Shown: one piece after another, positions 25,301 through 32,686 of the stretch
Layout of the letters: each line of letters starts with the position of its first letter
Position numbering within the stretch: the first letter of the stretch is position 1
Source of the DNA: Streptomyces nymphaeiformis
GTDB taxonomy: Bacteria > Actinomycetota > Actinomycetes > Streptomycetales > Streptomycetaceae
Direction: 5' to 3'
Assembly (NCBI RefSeq): GCF_014203895.1
Contig: NZ_JACHJY010000007.1
Span: 1 to 64,000, forward strand
Length of the DNA: 64,000 nt
Translations under genes and position numbers: made by a program
The notes under the pieces: generated by a model
Told to the model about the DNA's origin: nothing
Database searches by the model: none
The model's input: the letters and a program-made list of their open reading frames with translations, nothing else

Positions 25301-26417
25301 GCCCGTGCCGCTGCTGCCACGTGGCGCGCAGGGCGTGGGCCAGATACGGCAGCCGCCCGACCTCGTAGGCGCCGGCCTCGGAGGCCTCGGACAGCTGCGT
25401 CGCTGCGGTCGACTCGTGCTGACCGGTTTCCGCCTTCGGGGCTCCTGAAGTGTCCGGGTCTCCTCGGCGGCCCGTGCCCTCCCCCGAGTCCGCGCCGTAC
25501 CCGTCGGCCCCGAGATCGCGCAGCAGGAGCTCGACGAGTCCGGGCTCCACCTCCAGGCCCACGTCCCGGGCCGGAAACCGGATCGCCTCCCGTAGTTCGT
25601 CCCTCGTCATGGGCCCGAGAAGCAGCTGACCGTGGCGCAGGGCGTCGCGCAGCTGCGGGAAACCGGCGCAGGCGGAGTGGAAGTCGGAGCGCAGCCCGTA
25701 CACGACCACGGCGTCGGGGTCCTGTCCGCCGGGCCCGACCTCCGCCAGTGCGGCGAGCAGGTCGAGGAACGCGTGCTGCTCGCGCTCGCCGGCGCCCAGG
25801 GTGAAGAGCTCCTCCAGTTGGTCGACGACCACCACCAGCCGCCGCTGCCCCGTACCGGCCCCGCCCAGCGCCGCGCGGAGCCGTGTCGATCCCGCCGCGG
25901 AGCTCGCGGCGGCCTCGGCCTCCCGCAGGCTCAGCCCCGTGCTCTCCTCCAGGCCCGCGGCCAGTGCGGCCATCGGCTGTGCGGTGGGGGTGATCAGCAC
26001 CTGCGGCCAGTCGGCCGAGCCCGCGGCGGGCAGCGCTCCCCGCCGGATCGCCGGCAACAGGCCGGCCCGCAGGAGGGAGGACTTGCCTGCCCCGGAGGGG
26101 GCCGACACCACGAGGGGTCCGCCGGTGAACAGGCGCCGGTCGACCTGGATCAGCAGCTGTGCGATCGGCCGGTCCCGGCCGAAGAACCAGCGCGCCTGTT
26201 CGGCGCCGAAGGCCGCGAGTCCCGGGTACGGGCACTGCCCGCCGTCCCCAGCGCCCCCGCCCCGGACGGTCCGCCGGGTCCGACGTACACCGTCCTCGTA
26301 GTGCACGTGCAGGTCCCGCTCGGCGACGTACTGGTCGCGGGCCGCCTGGAAGATCCGGCTGCGGTCGGCGCCCCAGGCGTGGAGGCCCGGCTCGCCGTCC
26401 TCGGGATCGCTCGCCAC
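22305..26417 (-). CDS. STAND NTPase (nSTAND1) with transmembrane segment and 14 WD40 repeats
   Basis: 1,370 residues. Order: an N-terminal motif IFQAARDQYVAERDLHVHYE (20-40); an nSTAND1 NTPase starting CPYPGLAAFGAEQARWFFGR, with P-loop SAPSGAGKSSLLRAG (about 104-118) and Walker B LVVVVDQLEELF (about 195-206); a low-complexity insert near 310-345; a winged-helix part with VEITHEALLRAWPRL; one membrane helix near 555-580 (MVIAGLTALVVIASAAAVVA); then WD40 repeats from about 640 to 1335. I count 14 blades, each ending WDL/WDV/WNL followed by a D-x-x-R/H-P linker, enough for two seven-bladed propellers. The Cys-containing tail ends YRNTCPN. STAND proteins are ligand-triggered oligomeric switches, many in anti-phage immunity or cell death. 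No effector domain is fused here. A small gene 7 bases upstream shares the GRDQ-like motif. Confidence 0.93.
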   Translation of the reverse strand: MASDPEDGEPGLHAWGADRSRIFQAARDQYVAERDLHVHYEDGVRRTRRTVRGGGAGDGGQCPYPGLAAFGAEQARWFFGRDRPIAQLLIQVDRRLFTGGPLVVSAPSGAGKSSLLRAGLLPAIRRGALPAAGSADWPQVLITPTAQPMAALAAGLEESTGLSLREAEAAASSAAGSTRLRAALGGAGTGQRRLVVVVDQLEELFTLGAGEREQHAFLDLLAALAEVGPGGQDPDAVVVYGLRSDFHSACAGFPQLRDALRHGQLLLGPMTRDELREAIRFPARDVGLEVEPGLVELLLRDLGADGYGADSGEGTGRRGDPDTSGAPKAETGQHESTAATQLSEASEAGAYEVGRLPYLAHALRATWQQRHGHTLTVDGYRATGGIHQAIATTAEQLFGSLDPKEQQAARTLFLRLVRVGEGTQDTRRRLPRTALEDIGPAPDTVTTVVDAYTRGRLLTQRQDTVEITHEALLRAWPRLRRWIDADRTGLLIRQQLEQAAAEWAGADRDPGLLYRGIRLQAAREWADRPGDADRPSPAAAAFLTASTRGARRSARVRHMVIAGLTALVVIASAAAVVALQQRSTARDQQRVATVRQLVAQADAALETDPRTALRLGIAAHRLHPDAETYAALQRELTTTAYAGRLVGPDSEVDSVAYAPSGRYLAAAFARGGVMIWDMQDPVRPHQLGERLTIPGADGAAAVAFSADDRRLVAADHGGAAAVWDLADPRHPRRTGAVPAADGDRRTNAWLSPDGTVLVRSSEAAPGLQLWDLTDPARPRPYGEPVDDRAAPVDKVAFSRDGTVMATAARTTKEYPVTLWDIRRRQDPRPLGRLAPALPESVSSLALSADGRTLALGGLYGIGMWNVGDPARPRPAGELTRFLLDGRAVFAPRGATLATIGSRDTGLQLWDVRDIDHPQRIDRLTAGQDDRAMAFAPDGRGAASGSGDGVITLWNLERTGHPRAFGPPFVDSTGSYQTGTGFRFIDALALSGDGTMLATGARDGAVALWETGDPARPRRLAALTGHTGREVRAVAFAPDGRTLATADFEGTVILWDLTDRARPRRLAPSLTGLAPGVESLVFSGDGRTLVVSGALGATFWDLRDTGRPRLRAKALDRQNVLNVWRVHDDHVLALVAGSGAASSTRSPLPEPTVTVSDSEGVFLQNASADPSATDAFGDPGDPNGARLWDVTDPSRPRQLGQALLGHEHEVGGAVMSPAGDLLVTSDFQGTAILWNLKDRTHAQRLGEPLTPHNGDHVLSMALTPSADIMATAGADGNVLLWDLGDRTRPRQLGTALAKNLDGAQEVAFSTDGELLATAGSRGDVVLWDLRPTYDVRDHLDRTACLVAGGGLESDEWARYLSTPGYRNTCPN

Positions 26418-26424
26418 CGGGGGA

Positions 26425-26844
26425 TCAGTCCTGCCCGGTGATGTGCTGGTCCCGGCCCGCCTGGTACACGCGTGCGTGCCCGGACGCCTCGGCCTTCATC
26501 ACCAGCTTCCCGATCCGCGTCCGCTCCTCCCGGGGCAGCGCCGGGGCGAGCCGCTCGTCCAGCAGCCGCCGCACGTCGGCCGCCAGCGACGGGTCCGCGC
26601 GGACCAGCCGTTGCAGTTCGGTCCTCCAGGTGCCGGCCAGCGCCTCCTCGGCCGCGTCGTCACCGGTCCGGCGCGCCTCCAGCACGTCGGCCCGGACCGC
26701 TTCGAGGTCCGCGCCGACCTGTTCGGCCCGTTCCGGGTGCACGCGGCGCCACAGGGCGACGACCGCGTCCCTGGCCTCCGCCCACGCGTTGGTGGCCATG
26801 GCGGACACCAGCGCGGTTCCCGCGGCCATCACGATCGGATCCAT
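26425..26844 (-). CDS. small partner protein of the STAND ATPase
   Basis: 139 residues from ATG 26844. A short hydrophobic start (MDPIVMAAGTALVSAMATNA), then charged helices (AEARDAVVALWRRVHPERAE, VRADVLEARRTGDDAAEEAL) and a C-terminal motif RVYQAGRDQHI. A near copy of that motif (IFQAARDQYV) opens the STAND protein whose GTG lies 7 bases after this stop. I have seen such small helical proteins ending in an AGRDQ/AGGDQ-type motif beside STAND or protease genes in actinobacteria, but no function is assigned. The shared motif suggests a protein-protein adaptor. The start was set at the hydrophobic helix; an upstream in-frame codon adds a Gly/Arg-rich run. Confidence 0.7.
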   Translation of the reverse strand: MDPIVMAAGTALVSAMATNAWAEARDAVVALWRRVHPERAEQVGADLEAVRADVLEARRTGDDAAEEALAGTWRTELQRLVRADPSLAADVRRLLDERLAPALPREERTRIGKLVMKAEASGHARVYQAGRDQHITGQD

Positions 26845-27137
26845 CCAGCGCCCACCTCCGCAGCGGCCGAGGAGCACCACCGTAAACGGGGCGGGTCAGA
26901 GGGCCGGGCCCTGTGGCACGGGTCCGGCCGGGGTCAACCCGACTGGTCCAATCCCGGCGTACGGGGACGCCCCACCTGGTGCGGGATCCCCGGGGCACGC
27001 GGGTCTGCGGGCCGCCATGGACGAGCCGGGCCCCCTGGTCGGTGAAAGCTGCGCTGCCTTCGGCTCGGGGCACCGCGTTCGGGGGACGATGCGGGGAAAC
27101 CGTGATGCGGGCACGCGGGCGGCGCCAGGATGGAGGC

Positions 27138-28247
27138 ATGAGCCAAGAGAGCGCGGGGCCCGGCGAGTGGCCGGTGGCCGTGAGGGTTCCGGTGGAGCCG
27201 GTGGAGGCCGCTGTGGAGGCCGATGCCCGGGATGCGGCGGTGCGCAGCAGCACTCTGGCCGTACGAGGTCCGTTGTTCGGGGTGGCCTCGCCGTGCGGGG
27301 ACGGCGGGCGGCGGTGGCGCGTGGTCGTCGAGGTCGCCCACGGCTGTCCGCAGCAGGCCCGCGACGCTCTGAACTCCATGCTGTGGTTCCGGGCCAGGGA
27401 CGAGGCCAAGGACAGAGACGAGCGACGTGCGTTGCTGAAGGCGGTGGCGCGGCTGGAGAGTGAATGCGTCGACGAACTGTCCGTGCTCGACACCCGTTAC
27501 CGGGTGGTCAGGGCCGAGGAGTACACGGGCATGGACGTCCACGGCGACATCGAGATGCCGCGGCCCACGGACCCCGAACCGCCCGCCCCCGACTGGAGCC
27601 GCGGCGCTCGTGGCCCGAAGATCGACGACGCCCTGGTTCTGGACCCCGATGCGCCCCTCTCCCCCGTCCAGGCCGCGGAGCGTCTCGCGCTGCGGTCGCT
27701 GGTCTACAGCGGGGCCAGGTTCCCCGACTCCGTGCTGCGCGACTCCGCGCGGGCCGTGGAGAGCCACCCCGACGTCCTGCTCATGCCCGCGGTCTTCAGG
27801 GTCGCGGAGCGGTCCGGCAGCGAGAACTGGACACCTGGGAGCGGCCTGCACGCCACTCCCCACGACGTGCGCAAGGCACTGGACTTCTCCCTGGTCTGGT
27901 GGAGACCGCGCGAGCGCGGCCTGATCCCCTGGGACGTCACGGAAGACATCCACCTGCACGCCGACGCACGCACCGTCGTCGCCGAGGGCACCGACCCCGC
28001 GGCCGCGGAGCTGGCCGTACTCGCCGAGGCGGCGAACCGGCTCCGTGCGGAACGACTCGACGAGGTCGAGGCCCTCGGCACGGTCTACCGGATCGCCCGC
28101 ACCCGCCGCCTGCTGCGCTGGGGCCCCGACGGACCCGAAGGGCCACGCCCGTCCGACATCAACAACCACGCCCCCAGCGCCCTCCACCTGCCCCTCGACG
28201 AGGACGGCAACATGTGTGTGGAAGAGCCCGCGGAGGAGGCGCCGTAG
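27138..28247 (+). CDS. DUF5954 family protein
   Basis: 369 residues from ATG 27138. It matches the Streptomyces DUF5954 pattern: WPVAVRVPVEPVEAAVEADA near the N-terminus, a DEAKDRDERRALLKAVARLE helix, YRVVRAEEYTGMDVHGDIEM, then FPDSVLRDSARAVESHPDVL and a second similar module (LAVLAEAANRLRAERLDEVE, TVYRIARTRRLLRWGPDGPE). The two halves share the LEALxTxYRIxRxxRLLR-like motif, so the protein may be an internal duplication. No signal or membrane segment. Function unknown; Streptomyces genomes carry several copies. It is divergent from the STAND pair. Confidence 0.8.
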   Translation: MSQESAGPGEWPVAVRVPVEPVEAAVEADARDAAVRSSTLAVRGPLFGVASPCGDGGRRWRVVVEVAHGCPQQARDALNSMLWFRARDEAKDRDERRALLKAVARLESECVDELSVLDTRYRVVRAEEYTGMDVHGDIEMPRPTDPEPPAPDWSRGARGPKIDDALVLDPDAPLSPVQAAERLALRSLVYSGARFPDSVLRDSARAVESHPDVLLMPAVFRVAERSGSENWTPGSGLHATPHDVRKALDFSLVWWRPRERGLIPWDVTEDIHLHADARTVVAEGTDPAAAELAVLAEAANRLRAERLDEVEALGTVYRIARTRRLLRWGPDGPEGPRPSDINNHAPSALHLPLDEDGNMCVEEPAEEAP

Positions 28248-28285
28248 CCGCTGCGGCAGGCAGCGGCCTCGTCCGTCTGATGGGC

Positions 28286-28663
28286 TCAGCCTCGCTGTGA
28301 CCAGGTACGCAGGAGCGCGGCGATCGCCGCTGCGCTGCAGGTGGGGTCGCGCAGGAGGTCGCGCAGGGCGATCGCGTCCTCCCTGGTGGGCTTGACCGGG
28401 ACACCGGAAGCCTCCAGGTACATGACGCCCGTCGCCGCTGCCACGGCCATGTTGGAGCGATCGAGCCAGCGGCAGCGCCCGAGGACGTGGACGAGGGCAG
28501 CGGCGCGGGCGTAGGGGCCGTCGTAGACGGGCTGGTCCAGGATTTCGGCGCTGTGGCAGGCGACGGCCGCCACCGGTACTCCGTAGTCTTCGGGCGCCGG
28601 GTCATCAGCACCCGCGAGCTCGGCGACCTGGAGGATCCAGGGGACGTCGATGTGGAGCTCCAT
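28286..28663 (-). CDS. Doc-like toxin of a toxin-antitoxin pair
   Basis: 125 residues from ATG 28663. It matches the Streptomyces proteins named Fic-family toxin component: ELHIDVPWILQVAELAGADD, PYARAAALVHVLGRCRWLDR and SNMAVAAATGVMYLEASGVP. The fold resembles Doc, but the canonical HxFxxGNGR AMPylation/phosphorylation loop is replaced by LGRCRWLDRSNMAVA, so the catalytic His and Gly-Asn-Gly are not present in standard form. It may use a changed active site or be a degenerate family. The start codon overlaps the antitoxin stop as TGATG, showing tight coupling. Confidence 0.75.
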   Translation of the reverse strand: MELHIDVPWILQVAELAGADDPAPEDYGVPVAAVACHSAEILDQPVYDGPYARAAALVHVLGRCRWLDRSNMAVAAATGVMYLEASGVPVKPTREDAIALRDLLRDPTCSAAAIAALLRTWSQRG

Positions 28664-28902
28664 CAAGCGGCCCGAGCCCCCGCAGTGCGCTGGGCCGTGT
28701 CTTCCGCCTCGTCGAAGAGGGCCTGGTGGTCGTCCAGAAAGCGGCGTGCCGCGTCCAGGCCACGCCGGCGCATGCCGTCCGCGTCGTCCCGCACGAGTGA
28801 GGCGATGTAGTCGCCCAGGCTGAGACCCCGGTCCTTGGCCCGGGCCCTGGCCAGTTCCGCGATGTCGTCGTCGACGCGCGCGCCCAGCTGTGTCTTACCC
28901 AT
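28663..28902 (-). CDS. antitoxin of the Doc-like pair
   Basis: 79 residues from ATG 28902: MGKTQLGARVDDDIAELARA, then RAKDRGLSLGDYIASLVRDD, a ribbon-helix-helix DNA-binding pattern, followed by a charged C-terminal helix (AARRFLDDHQALFDEAEDTA) of the kind that wraps the toxin. It would neutralise the downstream toxin and repress its own promoter. The 18-bp perfect palindrome 8 bases upstream of the ATG is the obvious operator. TGA overlaps the toxin ATG. Confidence 0.85.
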   Translation of the reverse strand: MGKTQLGARVDDDIAELARARAKDRGLSLGDYIASLVRDDADGMRRRGLDAARRFLDDHQALFDEAEDTAQRTAGARAA

Positions 28903-28909
28903 GCCCGGA

Positions 28910-28927
28910 TGGTAACAAGTGTTACCA
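28910..28927. promoter_or_regulatory. toxin-antitoxin operator palindrome
   Basis: TGGTAACA-AG-TGTTACCA: 8-bp perfect arms around a 2-bp centre, ending 8 bases before the antitoxin ATG (28902, minus strand). The position fits autorepression by the ribbon-helix-helix antitoxin. Confidence 0.8.
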
Positions 28928-29014
28928 AGGGAGGGAAGCCCGCCTGGAGTGCCCCGGTGCCGTGGCCCTCCGCAGAGCCGCCCGTTCCACGTCCGGCACG
29001 CGCCGCGCGAAGGA

Positions 29015-30253
29015 TTACCGGGAACCGGCGGCCACGGCGAGGATGGCCCGCACCTGGGCGATGATGGCGAGCCGGTTCCGTACGAACTCCGCATCCGTGA
29101 TCGTGCCCGTGGCCGGGTCGGTGTTGCCCGCGCCGAACTCGAGGACGGGTGTGTGGACATGCCCGCCCGGCAGCCGCGTGAGGCCGAGGCGGTCGCGCAG
29201 CAGGGTGGCCCGGTAGGCGACCTCGTTGGACAGATAGTTCCCGCCGCCGCCTGCCCGGGCCACGGAACCGGGCGTCGGCCCGCCGGGGCGGACCACAGGA
29301 GTGTCGGCACCGGCCGGCAGCTCGGTCACCGACGTGTTGTCGTACACCGGGAAACGGCCGGTGGAGGCGGCCGTGATCGCCGCGTACGGGAGCGTCGTCG
29401 ACGTCCACTGCGGCTGCGTGACCGGATCGGCGACCGGCACGGTCTCCGTACGGGACACGTTCTCGTTGTCGGGGAAGCCTCCGCGCCAGGCGCCGTTGGT
29501 CCGCTCGACGTCGAACCGGCCGGGGCGGCCCTGGCTCACCGTGGTGAAGAGGTCCACCTCCGGCAGGTGCGGGCGCAGGGTCCGCTCGACCGTGCCGTCG
29601 GCGAAGTCCTGCCAGCGGACGGGGAAGACGGCCGTCTCGACCCGGGCGAGGGATCCGTCGGAGGTGCGCAGCCAGGTGCCGTCCAGTGCGAGGGCGGTGG
29701 CCCCGGAGGGGTTGCCGATACGGGTGTCCCGGTCGAGGGTGAACGGGTCGAAGCCGGTCAGCAGGATCCGCTTCACGCCCTTCCCGGCCGGGTAGCGGAT
29801 GGAGTCCTGGCCTCGTGAGGAGCGTTCGAGGCGGTCGAGCAGCCGGTTCCGTCCCTCCTCGGTGATCGTGAACCGGGGCTGCCAGGCGTGGAGTTCACGC
29901 GTGAGCGCGAGTCGCGACCAGTACAGCGGCCGGTCGTCGTCCCGCGACAGGTCGCCGCCGGCGTCCCCGCGGCCCTGCGCCCGGTCCACCGCCCTCCGCC
30001 AGAGCCCTGTCCCGTACCGGGCGACGGTCCGCTCGGCCGCGGCGAAGGAGTCGGCGCCGGCGAGGGAGTCGGCGAACTCCGGTGCCAGGGAGGCGAAGCC
30101 ACTGCGCCTCAGGATCTCCTGGGGCGCGGCCCGATCGAGCCGGGCCTCCTCGACGGAGACGGCGGTCGTCCCGGTCGCCGAGGCGGGCGGGACCGCCAGG
30201 GCCAGGGAGACGGCGGCGAGGGGGAGGGCGAGTGCGGTACGTATGGAGGGCAC
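29015..30253 (-). CDS. secreted pyroglutamyl-peptidase (C15)-like protein with Cys-to-Ser change
   Basis: 412 residues. Signal peptide MPSIRTALALPLAAVSLALA ending ASATG; a 140-residue N-terminal helical region; then a peptidase C15 domain starting KRILLTGFDPFTLDRDTRIG, with NPSGATALALDG. The family's catalytic Glu fits in GRFDVERTNG (about residue 251) and the His in HVHTP (about 366). The motif that should hold the nucleophile Cys (G-x-Y-x-C-N) reads GGNYLSNEVAY (about 337-346), with Ser in place of Cys (codon TCC). So either Ser acts as nucleophile or the protein no longer cleaves. Classic enzymes are about 215 residues and cytosolic; this one is exported and twice as long. Stand-alone gene. 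Confidence 0.8.
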   Translation of the reverse strand: MPSIRTALALPLAAVSLALAVPPASATGTTAVSVEEARLDRAAPQEILRRSGFASLAPEFADSLAGADSFAAAERTVARYGTGLWRRAVDRAQGRGDAGGDLSRDDDRPLYWSRLALTRELHAWQPRFTITEEGRNRLLDRLERSSRGQDSIRYPAGKGVKRILLTGFDPFTLDRDTRIGNPSGATALALDGTWLRTSDGSLARVETAVFPVRWQDFADGTVERTLRPHLPEVDLFTTVSQGRPGRFDVERTNGAWRGGFPDNENVSRTETVPVADPVTQPQWTSTTLPYAAITAASTGRFPVYDNTSVTELPAGADTPVVRPGGPTPGSVARAGGGGNYLSNEVAYRATLLRDRLGLTRLPGGHVHTPVLEFGAGNTDPATGTITDAEFVRNRLAIIAQVRAILAVAAGSR

Positions 30254-30318
30254 CGGAGTCCTTTCGTACGAACGTGGCGTTCCGTCAGAAGCGGACCTTC
30301 ACAAAGGAACCCATGCTA

Positions 30319-30341
30319 GGGCGCGCCTGTCACGCGCGCCC
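30319..30341. terminator. short GC-rich hairpin in the leader of the C15-like gene
   Basis: GGGCGCGC - CTGTCAC - GCGCGCCC: 8-bp perfect stem. It lies 66-88 bases upstream of the C15-like gene and beyond the 3' side of no plus-strand gene, so it could be an attenuator in that leader. Weak evidence. Confidence 0.35.
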
Positions 30342-30451
30342 GGAGTTCCCTCAGGCGCTCGACGGCACTGGAACCTCGATACCGGAACTGTGGGCTCCGT
30401 CACGGCCTTCGAGGCCGCCCGCTGGTGGAGTCGACAGAGCGGCCACCTTGT

Positions 30452-31186
30452 TCAGTGGGGTGGCGGCATCGGGTCCAGGGCGTTGCCGACGGTGCAGCCG
30501 CCCTCTCCGGGCATCCGCTGCATCCGGGGCGGCGCCCACACCTCGGTGGCGCCGGGGGCCACGCGGGCAAGCAGGCAGTCCTGCGCGTCGAAGCCGTTGC
30601 CCTTCACCGAGAGGAGGACGCCGACTCGACCGCCGTCCGCCTTCACCTCGGCATGGATCGTCGGTGCCAGGTCCAGGGCGGCGAGCGCCCGGCGCACCTC
30701 GGCCTCGTCCGCCCGGCCGCCCTTCGGCACCCGGGGAAGCGTCTCGCCGAGCTCCTCGTACGGCAGTCGGGGCGGTCGGGGTGGCGGGGGAAAGGTCAGC
30801 GCGGGGCCATCCGGGCAGTCCACGTCGCGGGGGTCCTCGCCCCATTCCGCCCCGGGCGACACCCGCACCGCGAAACAGCGCCGCACGACGACCTGCTCAG
30901 GGGAGAGCCCTCCGGTGTACGCCGAGCCCGACGTACGGACGACCACTTCGACGCCGTCCCCGTCGTGCGTCGAGGTACCGGTCACGCGCAGCACCTCCAC
31001 TCCGTCGATGCCGGAAGCCGAGCGCCCGACCTCCTCCGCCGTGCGCGGACGCTGGCTGTCGAGCCGCTGGCCCGCGCGTCTGGCCGCCTCCCGGGCGGCA
31101 TCCGTCGCTTCGTCCTCGGAGGACGGCAGCACTCCGCAGCCGATGGCGAGCAGTAACAGCGGGGCGAGCAGCATCAGTCGGCGCAT
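30452..31186 (-). CDS. putative lipoprotein
   Basis: 244 residues from ATG 31186. The lipoprotein signal MRRLMLLAPLLLLAIGCG has its lipobox Cys at residue 17. The mature part is Arg/Glu-rich, then proline-rich (FPPPPRPPRLPYEE), and ends with two Cys (AQDCLLARV, GEGGCTVGN) that may form a disulfide. Beta-rich segments EVLRVTGTSTHDGDGVEVVV and PTIHAEVKADGGRVGVLLSV look like a duplicated small domain. Function unknown; anchored on the outer face of the membrane. Confidence 0.75.
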   Translation of the reverse strand: MRRLMLLAPLLLLAIGCGVLPSSEDEATDAAREAARRAGQRLDSQRPRTAEEVGRSASGIDGVEVLRVTGTSTHDGDGVEVVVRTSGSAYTGGLSPEQVVVRRCFAVRVSPGAEWGEDPRDVDCPDGPALTFPPPPRPPRLPYEELGETLPRVPKGGRADEAEVRRALAALDLAPTIHAEVKADGGRVGVLLSVKGNGFDAQDCLLARVAPGATEVWAPPRMQRMPGEGGCTVGNALDPMPPPH

Positions 31187-31296
31187 GCGTCGACCCTTCC
31201 CGTGCCGCGCGCGGCGGGCAATCGCTCACGTACCCAGAACGGCGTAGGCGATCGTACTCACTGCCGTCGGACCAGCCGTCCGCGCAGCCGGGAGCT

Positions 31297-31986
31297 TCAG
31301 CTGTTCGCCCGTCCTTCGATGCCGTCGAGGACCCGGTCGAGCCCCCACGCGTACTGCTCGTCGGAGACGAACTGCGCGATCGTGTCCGCCGCCCCGGCCG
31401 TACGCGGGAAGCGGTCGGCGGGGATGGCGCGGAGCTGCTCCCGGCGGGTCGCCACCCGTTCCGCGATCGGTGGGGCCGGTGCGGGTGAGGGGAGTTCGGC
31501 GGCCTCCAGGGCGATCGCTCCGAGGACTTGCACGATCAGCAGGTACGAGGCGCGGGCCGCCTCCGTCGGGTCGAGGCCCGCGTCCGCGAGGACCGCGAGG
31601 AGGGCTTCGCCGAGCGCGAGGGCGTTCGGGCCGTCCATCGGGCCGGAGAGCAGCAGGTTGACCGCCCCGGGGTGGGCGAGCAGGCGGCGCCTCAGGTCGC
31701 CGGCGAGCGTGTGGATGCGGTCCCGCCAGGGCGTGTCGCGGGCGGTGAGGGCCGCGAGGTCTGTCTCGCCGAGCAGGTGCTCGACCACCGCGCCGATCAC
31801 GGCGGCGCGGTCCGGGAAGTACGTGTAGACGGCGTTCGGCGCGAGTCCCAGCTCGGCGGCGATCCCCCGGATGCTCACCGCGTCGGCCCCCCGGGCGCCG
31901 AGCAGGCGGATCGCCGCCGCGACCACCTCGTCCTCGCCGACGGCCCGCTTCCGACCCCGCTTCGCCGGCGATGTGTCCTTGGCCAT
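31297..31986 (-). CDS. TetR family transcriptional regulator
   Basis: 229 residues from ATG 31986. HTH at about 18-60: EDEVVAAAIRLLGARGADAV, then SIRGIAAELGLAPNAVYTYF and PDRAAVIGAVV. The C-terminal domain (DRIHTLAGDLRRRLLAHPGA, YLLIVQVLGAIALEAAELPS) is of the TetR_C type found in repressors of drug or flavoprotein genes. Divergent from a membrane protein/epimerase pair. Two copies of a TGCAC..GCGTACA box with 18-base spacing occupy the gap, 51 bases from this ATG, and are very probably its operators. Confidence 0.9.
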   Translation of the reverse strand: MAKDTSPAKRGRKRAVGEDEVVAAAIRLLGARGADAVSIRGIAAELGLAPNAVYTYFPDRAAVIGAVVEHLLGETDLAALTARDTPWRDRIHTLAGDLRRRLLAHPGAVNLLLSGPMDGPNALALGEALLAVLADAGLDPTEAARASYLLIVQVLGAIALEAAELPSPAPAPPIAERVATRREQLRAIPADRFPRTAGAADTIAQFVSDEQYAWGLDRVLDGIEGRANS

Positions 31987-32036
31987 CCGTACGCCTCCTC
32001 GCCCGTCCTGACCCGCATGCCTTGACGGGTCATTTT

Positions 32037-32067
32037 TGCACGGCGTACATTAATTGCACAGCGTACA
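32037..32067. promoter_or_regulatory. tandem TetR operators
   Basis: TGCACGGCGTACA (32037-32049) and TGCACAGCGTACA (32055-32067): 12 of 13 positions identical, start-to-start 18 bases. Each is itself a near-palindrome (TGCAC/GTACA arms). They lie between the TetR gene and the divergent membrane protein gene and end 20 bases before the latter's ATG. Confidence 0.7.
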
Positions 32068-32086
32068 GAAATTGGAGGTGGCCCCC

Positions 32087-32686
32087 ATGCGCGTCCCCTT
32101 CCCTGGCCACAGGCGACCCGCCCTGGGTGCCTGGATCCGGTGGACGGCCGGTTTCCTGGCCTTCCCGATCGCCGGACTCGCCGGCCGCGCGGCGGTCGGT
32201 CCGGTCGACGACGCGATGAGCGCCCTGGTGGGCGGGGTCGTGACGGGAGCCGTCATCGGCGCCGCGCAGGCGCTCGTCTCCTCCGGCCGGCTGAGCCCGC
32301 CGCGCTGGTCCGCGGCCACCGCGGCCGGAAGCGGGGTCGGGCTCGTGCTCGGTGCCACCCTGGTCGGCTATCGCACCGATCTCGGCTCGCTGGCGCTCAT
32401 GGGTGCCGTCGAGGGCGCCCTGCTCGGCGTGGCCCAGGCTTCCGCCCTGCCGCGCGCCGCCCGGATACGGTGGCTGTGGGCGTCGGCGATGCCGGTCCTG
32501 TGGGCGGCGGGCTGGACCGTGACCACCCTCGCCGGAGTCCGGGTGGACGCACGGTTCACCGTCTTCGGCGCCACCGGCGCCCTCACCCTCTCCGCCCTCT
32601 CCGGCGTCCTGCTCCACGCACTCCTGCCCGCCACCACCCCCGGCCGGACCACCGGCTCGGACTCCCTCCGCGAGGTCGACGCATGA
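32087..32686 (+). CDS. multi-helix membrane protein
   Basis: 199 residues from ATG 32087, with GGAGG 7-8 bases upstream. Several Gly/Ala-rich hydrophobic segments: WIRWTAGFLAFPIAGLAGRA, ALVGGVVTGAVIGAAQALVS, AATAAGSGVGLVLGATLVGY, WLWASAMPVLWAAGWTVTTL and a final FGATGALTLSALSGVLLHAL, giving about six passes. No transporter family recognised; it resembles small uncharacterised actinobacterial membrane proteins. Its stop overlaps the next gene's ATG as ATGA, so both are one operon under the divergent TetR. Confidence 0.75.
   Translation: MRVPFPGHRRPALGAWIRWTAGFLAFPIAGLAGRAAVGPVDDAMSALVGGVVTGAVIGAAQALVSSGRLSPPRWSAATAAGSGVGLVLGATLVGYRTDLGSLALMGAVEGALLGVAQASALPRAARIRWLWASAMPVLWAAGWTVTTLAGVRVDARFTVFGATGALTLSALSGVLLHALLPATTPGRTTGSDSLREVDA

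Noticed and set aside
22407..25448. A 1,013-codon plus-strand open frame opposite the STAND-WD40 gene
   Set aside because: Repetitive composition mirrors the WD40 repeats on the other strand; no domain recognisable.
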